Shown piece after piece: positions 1 to 6,600 of a DNA stretch of 10,335 bases. How positions within the stretch are numbered: the stretch's first letter is position 1; each line of letters begins with the position of its first letter. The DNA comes from Rhodanobacter sp. (GTDB lineage: Bacteria; Pseudomonadota; Gammaproteobacteria; Xanthomonadales; Rhodanobacteraceae): assembly GCA_026193555.1 (NCBI GenBank), contig JAPHUU010000340.1:1-10335 (forward strand). Reading direction: 5' to 3'. Under the pieces are notes generated by a model. It was given only the letters and a program-made list of their open reading frames with translations, ran no database searches and had not been told where the DNA came from. The position numbers were made by a program, and so were the translations under genes.

Positions 1-1055
1 ATGGCGTCTGGGTGGTGATCGCACCATTCAACTTCCCGCTCGCGCTGACCGGCGGCCCGGCCGCCGCTGCCCTGGTCACCGGCAACACGGTGGTGGTCAA
101 GGGCGCCAGCGACACGCCCTGGGCCGGCCGCCTGCTCGCCGACTGCATCCGCGATGCAGGCCTGCCGCCGGGCGTGTTCAATTACCTGTCCGGTTCCGGG
201 CGCGAGGTCGGCGAAGCGCTGGTGCGCCACCCGCTTGCCGCGGGCATCACCTTCACCGGCTCGGTGCCGGTGGGCCGGCACCTCATGCAGCAGATGGCCG
301 GCGGTGTGTATCCGCGGCCCTGCATCGCCGAGATGGGCGGCAAGAATCCGTGCATCGTCACCGAACGCGCCGACCTTGATGACGCCGCGGCCGGCATTGT
401 GCGCTCCGCCTACGGCTTGAGTGGCGAGAAATGTTCGGCGCTGTCACGCCTGTATGTGCACGAGAGCGTGGCCGATGCGCTGATCGAGCGCCTGCGCGCG
501 AAGATCGCGGCGATCTGCATCGGCGATCCGCGCCGCCGCGAACACTGGCTGGGAACGGTCATCAACGAATCCGCCTACGACAACTACCAGCGCTATGCCG
601 ACCAGCTGCGCGACGGCGGCGTCGTGCTCGCCGGCGGTGCACGGATCGGTGAGGGTACGGGCGGCAGCGAGGAACTCGCGTGCGGCTACTACGTCGAACC
701 GCTGCTGGCCGAGGCGCCGCTGGCGCATCCGCTGTGGCAACACGAAATGTTCCTGCCGATCCTGATGCTGCATCGCTACCAGGATCGCGAGGAGGCGATG
801 CGGCTGGCCAACGATACGCCGATGGGATTGACCGCCGGCTTCTTCGGCGGTGCCGACGAGGTGCCGTGGTTCCACGAGCACATCGAAGCCGGCGTGACCT
901 ATGCCAACCGTCCGCAGGGCGCCACCACCGGCGCCTGGCCCGGTTACCAGCCGTTCGGCGGCTGGAAGGGTTCGGGTTCCACCGGCAAGGCGATCGCTTC
1001 GTTCTACTACCTCGCCCAGTACATGCGCGAGCAGTCGCGCACGGTGGTGGAGTGA
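1..1055 (+). CDS. Aldehyde dehydrogenase (P5C dehydrogenase-like), 5' partial
   Basis: This is an NAD(P)-dependent aldehyde dehydrogenase that oxidises an aldehyde or semialdehyde to the carboxylate, probably in the cytoplasm. The frame is open to the left window edge (first whole codon at base 3, reading G-V-W-V-V-I-A-P-F-N-F-P), so the true start lies upstream; family members have about 490-540 residues, so roughly 150 or more N-terminal residues are missing. Numbering from the GTG at 12, visible landmarks are cofactor-binding Lys30, the ITFTGS turn (79-84), general-base Glu107 in AEMGGKN, nucleophile Cys141 in GEKCSALSR, Glu245 in EMFLP and the C-terminal QPFGGWKGSGSTGK stretch (313-326). 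The GEKCSA and PFGGWKGSG wording resembles 1-pyrroline-5-carboxylate dehydrogenases (RocA/PutA-like), but the substrate is not certain. Lys30 is followed by Gly-Ala rather than the usual Pro-Ser. The CoA-transferase A subunit follows after 4 bases, and this stop region carries its ribosome binding site (GGAG, 1049-1052). Confidence 0.9.
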   Translation, partial: GVWVVIAPFNFPLALTGGPAAAALVTGNTVVVKGASDTPWAGRLLADCIRDAGLPPGVFNYLSGSGREVGEALVRHPLAAGITFTGSVPVGRHLMQQMAGGVYPRPCIAEMGGKNPCIVTERADLDDAAAGIVRSAYGLSGEKCSALSRLYVHESVADALIERLRAKIAAICIGDPRRREHWLGTVINESAYDNYQRYADQLRDGGVVLAGGARIGEGTGGSEELACGYYVEPLLAEAPLAHPLWQHEMFLPILMLHRYQDREEAMRLANDTPMGLTAGFFGGADEVPWFHEHIEAGVTYANRPQGATTGAWPGYQPFGGWKGSGSTGKAIASFYYLAQYMREQSRTVVE

Positions 1056-1059
1056 ACCC

Positions 1060-1905
1060 ATGACGCTTTCGCTTGCCGAGGCAATCGAGCAGTTTGTCAG
1101 CGACGGCGCCAGCGTCGCGCTGGAAGGCTTCACCCACCTGATCCCGTTTGCCGCCGGCCACGAGATCATTCGCCAGCGGCGTCGCGACCTGCACCTGATC
1201 CGGATGACGCCGGATCTGATCTACGACCAGATGATCGGCATGGGCTGCGCGCGCAAGCTCACCTTCTCCTGGGGCGGCAATCCCGGCGTCGGCTCGCTGC
1301 ACCGGCTGCGCGACGCGGTCGAAAACCAGTGGCCGAATCCGCTCCAGCTGGACGAGCACAGCCATGCGGGCATGGCCGCGGCATTCTGCGCGGGTGCGGC
1401 GCGGCTGCCGTTCGGCGTGCTGCGCGGCTACGCCGGTACCGACCTGCCGGCGCACAACCCGAATATCCGACACGTGGCTTGCCCGTTCACCGGAGAGCTG
1501 CTGGCGGCGGTACCGGCGATCAACCCGGACGTGACCATCCTGCATGCGCAGCGTGCCGATCGTGCCGGCAACGTGGCCATCCACGGCATCGTCGGCGCGG
1601 CGCGCGAGGCTGCGCTGGCGGCGAAGACGCTGATCGTGACCGTCGAGGAGATCGTCGACGAGCTGCCGCCGGCGATGAACGCCATCGTGCTGCCGCACTG
1701 GATCATCAGCGCAGTGGTGCCTTGCCGCGGCGGCGCCTATCCGTCCTACGCGCACGGCCACTATGCACGCGACAACGCCTTCTACCAGCAGTGGGACGCG
1801 ATCGCACGCGAGCGTGCAAGCTTCCTTGCCTGGATGGACGAACACGTGCTCGGCGCGAAGGATCACGGGGCATTCCTCGCCGGCCTGCAGCGGGAGGCCG
1901 CATGA
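1060..1905 (+). CDS. Family I CoA-transferase, subunit A (GctA/CatI/IpdA-like)
   Basis: Alpha subunit of a two-subunit CoA-transferase that moves CoA between acyl-CoA and a carboxylic acid in the cytoplasm. It is 281 residues from the ATG at 1060, preceded by GGAG at 1049-1052 with 7-base spacing. The open frame reaches back to 901, but that stretch only overlaps the aldehyde dehydrogenase and has no CoA-transferase similarity, so 1060 is the start. Landmarks: LEGFTHLIPFAAGHEIIRQ (21-39), SWGGNPGVGSLHRLR (70-84), NPDVTILHAQRAD (155-167), VEEIVDE (195-201) and the GGAYPSYAHGHYARDN region (224-239), all typical of the glutaconate CoA-transferase alpha/CatI/IpdA group rather than the PcaI/ScoA group. 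Characterised relatives act on glutaconate, 3-oxoadipate or steroid ring fragments, so the acid used here is unknown. Its stop overlaps the start of subunit B by 4 bases (ATGA), suggesting coupled, stoichiometric synthesis. Confidence 0.9.
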   Translation: MTLSLAEAIEQFVSDGASVALEGFTHLIPFAAGHEIIRQRRRDLHLIRMTPDLIYDQMIGMGCARKLTFSWGGNPGVGSLHRLRDAVENQWPNPLQLDEHSHAGMAAAFCAGAARLPFGVLRGYAGTDLPAHNPNIRHVACPFTGELLAAVPAINPDVTILHAQRADRAGNVAIHGIVGAAREAALAAKTLIVTVEEIVDELPPAMNAIVLPHWIISAVVPCRGGAYPSYAHGHYARDNAFYQQWDAIARERASFLAWMDEHVLGAKDHGAFLAGLQREAA

Positions 1906-2687
1906 GTGCCTGCACCCGCGACGAGTGGATGACGATCGCTGCGGCGCGGCTGCTGCAGGGGCGCCCGGTCTGCTTCGTCGGCATCGGCCTGCCCAGTGCC
2001 GCCTGCAACCTGGCGCGGCTGACCCATGCGCCGGGGATCGTGCTGATCTACGAATCGGGCACCATCGGCACGCGGCCGGACGTGCTGCCGCTGTCGATCG
2101 GTGACAGCGAGCTGGCCGAAACCGCCGCCTGCGTGGTGCCGCTGCCGGAGATCTTCAGCTACTACCTGCAGGCCGGCCGGGTCGACATCGGCTTCCTCGG
2201 CGCGGCCCAGATCGACCGGCACGGCAACCTCAACAGCACCGTGATCGGTCCCTACGATGCGCCGGGGACGCGCCTGCCCGGCGCCGGCGGCGCACCGGAA
2301 ATCGCGCTGCACGCGAAGCAGGTGTTCGTGATGCTCAGGGCCTCCAGACGCAGCTTCGTCGAACGCCTGGACTTTCGCACCAGCGCCGGCTATCTCGACG
2401 GCCACGGCACGCGTGCGCGCAGCGGCGCCACCGGTGGCGGCCCGCGCGCGGTGATCACCGACTTCGGCATGCTGGCGCCGCATACGGAAAGCGAGGAACT
2501 GCAGCTCACCGCGCTGTTCGCCGACGCCACGGTGGAGGAGGCGCGCGCCGCGGTCGGCTGGCCGCTGCAGGTGGCTGACTGCCTGGAAACAATTGCCGCG
2601 CCCAGCGCATACGAGCTGGATACCTTGCGCGCGCTCAACGTCCGTACCCGCGAGGCGCATGCGCGCCCCGTGCACATTCCCCTTTGA
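1902..2687 (+). CDS. Family I CoA-transferase, subunit B (GctB/CatJ/IpdB-like)
   Basis: Beta subunit, 261 residues, partner of the preceding gene. The start is the ATG at 1902, inside the stop of subunit A, with GGGAGG at 1892-1897 as ribosome binding site; the open frame extends upstream to 1329 only as a shadow of subunit A. Landmarks: CFVGIGLPS (24-32), IYESGTIGTRP (49-59), GFLGAAQIDRHGNLNST (98-113) and the glycine-rich LPGAGGAPEIA loop (125-135). In family I enzymes the beta subunit supplies the glutamate that forms the glutamyl-CoA thioester, in an E-N/S-G motif; Glu51 of E-S-G is the evident counterpart, so the pair is likely a true transferase. No thiolase gene follows, unlike the catIJF arrangement for 3-oxoadipate, which weakens that substrate assignment. 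The next gene starts after a 15-base gap. Confidence 0.9.
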   Translation: MSACTRDEWMTIAAARLLQGRPVCFVGIGLPSAACNLARLTHAPGIVLIYESGTIGTRPDVLPLSIGDSELAETAACVVPLPEIFSYYLQAGRVDIGFLGAAQIDRHGNLNSTVIGPYDAPGTRLPGAGGAPEIALHAKQVFVMLRASRRSFVERLDFRTSAGYLDGHGTRARSGATGGGPRAVITDFGMLAPHTESEELQLTALFADATVEEARAAVGWPLQVADCLETIAAPSAYELDTLRALNVRTREAHARPVHIPL

Positions 2688-2702
2688 CCACACAGGACTG
2701 CC

Positions 2703-4052
2703 ATGAAGCTTGCCGCCAACAACCATCCGCATATCAAGACCGCGCTCCCCGGCCCGAGGGCGCAAGCGATGATCGCGCGCGATGCCGCCGTGATCTCGCC
2801 CTCGTACCCGCGCGACTACCCGTTCGTGATGTCGCACGGCCTCGGCACCGAAGTGTGGGATGTCGACGGCAATCGCTTCCTCGATTTCGCCGCCGGCATT
2901 GCGGTGTGCTCGACCGGTCACGCGCATCCGCAGGTGGTGGCTGCGGTGAAATCGGCGGCGGACCAGTTCCTGCACATCTCCAGCGACTACTGGCATGAGC
3001 AGATGGTGGGACTTGGCGAACGCCTCGCGCGGGTCGCCCCGATGAACACGCTGGCCGGCGAACCGGCGATGAGCTTCCTGTGCCAGTCCGGCACCGAGGC
3101 GGTGGAGGGCTCGCTCAAGCTCGCCCGCTACGTCACCGGGCGGCAACGCTTCATCGGCTTCCTCGGCGGCTTCCACGGCCGCACCATGGGCTCGCTGTCG
3201 TTCACCTCCAGCAAGTACACGCAGCAGATCGGCTACGCGCCGACCATGCCGGGCGTGACCCACGTGCCGTACCCGAACCCGTACCGGCCGCTGTTCGCCG
3301 GCGCCGACCAGGGCAAGGCCGTGCTCGACTACATCCGCATGCTGTTCGAGCGCAGCGTACCGGCGTCCGAGGTGGCGGCGATCCTGGTCGAGCCGATCCA
3401 GGGCGAGGGTGGCTATATCGTGCCGCCGGACGGCTTCCTCGCCGGCCTGCGCGCGCTGTGCGACCAGCACGGCATCCTGCTGATCTTCGACGAGGTGCAG
3501 TCCGGTGCCGGGCGCACCGGCAAGATGTTCGCCTGCGAACACTGGGGCGTGGCACCGGACATCATGACCCTGGCCAAGGGGCTGGGTTCGGGCTTGCCGA
3601 TCGGCGCGATCGTGGCGAAGAAGTCGCTGATGTCGCAGTGGAAACGCGGTTCGCACGGCAATACCTACGGTGGCAACCCGATCACCTGCGCCGCGGCCAA
3701 CGCCACGCTCGATCTGGTCTCCGGCGGATTCGCCGACAACGCCGAGAAGGTCGGGGCGCATTTCATGACGCGGCTGCAGGAGTTGGCGCGTGACTATCCG
3801 AGCATCGGCGAGGTGCGCGGCAAGGGCCTGATGATCGGCATGGAACTGGTCGAGGACGACGCCGCGCGAACACCGGCACGTGCACTGTGCGACGCGGTGA
3901 TCACCCGCGCCTTCCACAACGGCATGCTGCTGCTGTCCTGCGGCACCAGCACGGTACGCTTCATGCCGCCGCTGAACACGAGCGCCGAGCAGATCGACGA
4001 GGCCGTCGCGCTGTTGCGGCTCAGCCTCGATCAAGCACTGGCGGGAGGCTGA
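2703..4052 (+). CDS. Class III PLP-dependent aminotransferase (GABA/ornithine/acetylornithine type)
   Basis: Aminotransferase of fold type I, 449 residues, which would convert an amine (often an omega-amino acid) to an aldehyde using 2-oxoglutarate or pyruvate, in the cytoplasm. Start ATG 2703 has AGGA at 2694-2697. Complete motif set: CQSGTEAVEG (127-136) for PLP phosphate binding, FHGRT (157-161), VEPIQGEGG (229-237), IFDEVQSGAGRTGK (261-274) with Asp263 facing the pyridine nitrogen, Schiff-base Lys292 in LAKGLGSGLPIGA, Thr321 in HGNTYGGNP, and Arg372 in VRGKGL, the family's substrate-carboxylate arginine. The wording is that of the 'acetyl ornithine aminotransferase family', which includes 4-aminobutyrate and ornithine delta-aminotransferases and also broad amino-acid racemases, so racemase activity is an alternative. 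Next to an aldehyde dehydrogenase, an omega-transaminase that makes a semialdehyde is the natural reading. The next gene follows after 4 bases. Confidence 0.92.
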   Translation: MKLAANNHPHIKTALPGPRAQAMIARDAAVISPSYPRDYPFVMSHGLGTEVWDVDGNRFLDFAAGIAVCSTGHAHPQVVAAVKSAADQFLHISSDYWHEQMVGLGERLARVAPMNTLAGEPAMSFLCQSGTEAVEGSLKLARYVTGRQRFIGFLGGFHGRTMGSLSFTSSKYTQQIGYAPTMPGVTHVPYPNPYRPLFAGADQGKAVLDYIRMLFERSVPASEVAAILVEPIQGEGGYIVPPDGFLAGLRALCDQHGILLIFDEVQSGAGRTGKMFACEHWGVAPDIMTLAKGLGSGLPIGAIVAKKSLMSQWKRGSHGNTYGGNPITCAAANATLDLVSGGFADNAEKVGAHFMTRLQELARDYPSIGEVRGKGLMIGMELVEDDAARTPARALCDAVITRAFHNGMLLLSCGTSTVRFMPPLNTSAEQIDEAVALLRLSLDQALAGG

Positions 4053-4056
4053 GGCC

Positions 4057-6600
4057 ATGCTGCGTCGCCTGACCGTCTTGTTCACTCTGTTGTTGTGTGC
4101 GGGCGCGGCTCAGGCCACGCGCGAGCCCGTGCTGAAGCAGGTCGACCTGCCGCACAGCTACTACTGGCGCGAGTTGTACCTGCCCCAGCTGACCACCGGG
4201 CCGTCGTCGGCAAGCTTCCTGCCCGACGGCGACACGCTGGTCTACAGCATGGCCGGCTCGCTGTGGCGGCAACGCTTCGACGGCGACACCGCCACCGAGC
4301 TGACCCATCCCGCGCGCGCCTATGACTACCAGCCCGATGCCGCGCGCGATGGTCGCAGCGTGGTGTTCGACCGCTACGACGGCAACGCGATCGAGCTGTG
4401 GCGGCTGGACCTGGCCAGCGGGCGCGAGCATGAGCTGACCTCGGGCGGCGCGGTCAACATCGAGCCGCGGCTGTCGCCGGATGGCAAGCAGATCGCCTGG
4501 GTGTCGACCCAAGGCACGGGTCACTTCAACCTGTTCATCGCCGACCTCGACGCGGCCGGCCTGCACCATGCGCGGATGCTGCTCGGCGAGCGCAAGAGCA
4601 AGACGGACCGCTACTACTACTCGGCGTTCGATCACGCGATCAATCCGTCGTGGTCGCCGGACGGCAAGACGCTCTACTACGTCAGCAATCCCGAGATCAC
4701 CCTGGGCACCGGCGACCTGTGGTCGGTGCCGATCAACGACCCGACCCATCGCCACCGCATCCTCAGCGAGGAAACCAGCTGGAGCGCGCGGCCGGAACTC
4801 TCACCGGACGGCAAGCGGCTGCTGTATTCGAGTTACCACGGGCGCCAGTGGCAGCAGTTGTGGCTGACCACGCCCGATGGCGCGCCACCGCTGCCGTTGA
4901 CCTTCGGCAACTTCGATCGCCGCAACGCGCGCTGGTCGCCCGACGGCAAGCGCATCGCCTACATCGACAACCGCGACGGCAACACCGCGCTGCGGGTGGT
5001 CGAGGCGCTCGGCGGTGCCACCCGCACCGTGGCGGCGACGAAGCGCATCTACCGGCAGCCGCAGGCGCATCTTGTGCTCGACATCGTCGACGAACACGGC
5101 GCACGCACGCCGGCACGCGTTGCCGTGCTGGGCAGCGATGGTCGCGGCTATGCGCCGGACACGGCGTGGATGCAGGCCGATGACAGTTTCGATCGCGCCG
5201 TGCAAACCAGCGAGACGCATTACTTCGAATGCGCGCCGCCGTGCGCGCTGGATGTGCCCGCCGGGCCCACCCGCATCCTGGTGCAACACGGTTTCGCCTA
5301 CGCGCCGTGGCAGCAGACGGTGAAAGCCGCGGCAGGCAGCGAAATGAAGCTGCGCGCGCAGCTGCAGCCGCATCGGTTGCCAGCGGCCTTCGGCGACTGG
5401 ATCAGCGCCGACCTGCACATCCACATGAACTACGGTGGCCACTACCACAACACCCCGGCCCACCTCGCACAGCAGGCCCGCGCCGAAGACCTCGACCTGG
5501 CCTGGAACCTGGTCGTCAACAAGGAAGAACGCTTCCCCGACATCGCCAGCTTCCGCACCGACGCCGATCCGGCCAGTACCCCGCGCACCCTGGTGCTGCA
5601 CGGGCAGGAGTACCACTCCAGCCTGTGGGGCCACCTCGGCCTGCTCGGCCTCGATGACCACCTGCTGATGCCCGGCTTCGTCTCGTACCGGCACACCGCG
5701 ATGGCGAGCCCGTATCCGACCAATGGCGTGGTCGCCGACCTGGCCCATGCCGAGGGCGGCGTGGTCGGTTACGTGCATCCATTCGGGCCCATGCCCGATC
5801 CGGTGCACGACGCCGTGCTCACCGACGAGCTGCCGGCGGACGTGATCCACGGCAAGGTCGACTACATCGAGGTGATGGGCTTCTCCAACCACAAGGTCAC
5901 CGCGCAGGTGTGGTACCGGTTGCTGAATCTCGGCTTCCACCTGCCCACCGGCGCCGGCACCGATGCGATGGCGAACTATGCCTCGCTGCGCGGTCCGGTC
6001 GGCCTCAATCGCGTGTTCCTGGATACCGGCGGCAAGCTCGACAAGGCCGACGCGCTGACCGCGCTCAAGGCCGGTCACGGCTTCGCCAGCAACGGCCCGT
6101 TGCTCGGGCTGCTGCTTGACGGGGCGAAACCCGGCGACACGCTGGCCGCAGCCGGCAAGCATCACTACCGCGTGGCGCTGCGCTCGCCGGTGGCGGTCGA
6201 TCATCTGGAGCTGGTGCAGAACGGCAAGGTGGTGAAAACCTTCACCCTCAGCGGCGACCACCACCGCTTCGACGGCGAGGGCGACATCGACCTCGCCGGC
6301 GGCTGGGTGTTGCTGCGTGCCTCGAACGATGGCGCCGATCCGCTGCTGCTCGATCTGTATCCCTATGCCACCACCAATCCGGTCTGGCTCGGCGACCATG
6401 TACTGGCACCCAGCGCGCGCGACGACGCGGCATGGTTCGCGCTGTGGGTGAAGCGGGTGATCGGAACCGTCTCGGCACGCGATGACTACAACACGGCGGC
6501 GGAGAAACGCGCCACGCTCGACTACCTTGCCCAGGCGCGTGATGCGTATCTGGCGATGGCCAGCGGCGCCGCGCCCAAACTGCCGGGAGTTGCCCGATGA
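4057..6600 (+). CDS. Exported beta-propeller-PHP protein, CehA/McbA-type metallohydrolase
   Basis: An 847-residue protein with a signal peptide (two Arg, hydrophobic 5-16, likely cleavage AQA|TR after residue 20), so periplasmic or outer-surface. Residues about 45-330 form a TolB/PD40-like beta-propeller, with S-P-D-G-K blade motifs at 140, 200, 249 and 294. A linker domain (about 335-435) contains a C-A-P-P-C pair (392-396) that could form a disulfide. Residues about 445-685 are a PHP-type metallohydrolase: ADLHIH (451-456), GQEYHSSLWGHLGLLG (516-531), AHAEGGVVGYVHPFG (563-577) and GTDAMANY (634-641) give the His/Asp/Glu set expected to hold metals. A C-terminal beta-rich part (about 695-770) follows. 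Named relatives CehA and McbA hydrolyse the carbamate ester carbaryl; the natural substrate here is unknown. GGGAGG at 4043-4048 precedes the start. The 3' end overlaps the S9 peptidase start by 4 bases. Function is confident at family level only. Confidence 0.85.
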   Translation: MLRRLTVLFTLLLCAGAAQATREPVLKQVDLPHSYYWRELYLPQLTTGPSSASFLPDGDTLVYSMAGSLWRQRFDGDTATELTHPARAYDYQPDAARDGRSVVFDRYDGNAIELWRLDLASGREHELTSGGAVNIEPRLSPDGKQIAWVSTQGTGHFNLFIADLDAAGLHHARMLLGERKSKTDRYYYSAFDHAINPSWSPDGKTLYYVSNPEITLGTGDLWSVPINDPTHRHRILSEETSWSARPELSPDGKRLLYSSYHGRQWQQLWLTTPDGAPPLPLTFGNFDRRNARWSPDGKRIAYIDNRDGNTALRVVEALGGATRTVAATKRIYRQPQAHLVLDIVDEHGARTPARVAVLGSDGRGYAPDTAWMQADDSFDRAVQTSETHYFECAPPCALDVPAGPTRILVQHGFAYAPWQQTVKAAAGSEMKLRAQLQPHRLPAAFGDWISADLHIHMNYGGHYHNTPAHLAQQARAEDLDLAWNLVVNKEERFPDIASFRTDADPASTPRTLVLHGQEYHSSLWGHLGLLGLDDHLLMPGFVSYRHTAMASPYPTNGVVADLAHAEGGVVGYVHPFGPMPDPVHDAVLTDELPADVIHGKVDYIEVMGFSNHKVTAQVWYRLLNLGFHLPTGAGTDAMANYASLRGPVGLNRVFLDTGGKLDKADALTALKAGHGFASNGPLLGLLLDGAKPGDTLAAAGKHHYRVALRSPVAVDHLELVQNGKVVKTFTLSGDHHRFDGEGDIDLAGGWVLLRASNDGADPLLLDLYPYATTNPVWLGDHVLAPSARDDAAWFALWVKRVIGTVSARDDYNTAAEKRATLDYLAQARDAYLAMASGAAPKLPGVAR

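Noticed and set aside
1863..4085. A 740-codon open frame on the - strand opposite the CoA-transferase B and aminotransferase genes.
   Set aside because: The + strand carries complete family motifs across the whole stretch, while the - strand translation is low-complexity, rich in Arg, Ala, His and Gly with no recognisable domain. This is the usual shadow in very GC-rich DNA.
4057..4116. Lipoprotein signal (Cys14) in the propeller-PHP protein.
   Set aside because: The residues before the Cys are L-L-L, which does not fit a lipobox, while AQA|T at residue 20 fits ordinary signal peptidase I cleavage.
4801..6399. A 532-codon open frame on the - strand opposite the propeller-PHP gene.
   Set aside because: It mirrors the codon bias of the + strand gene and shows no motifs of its own.
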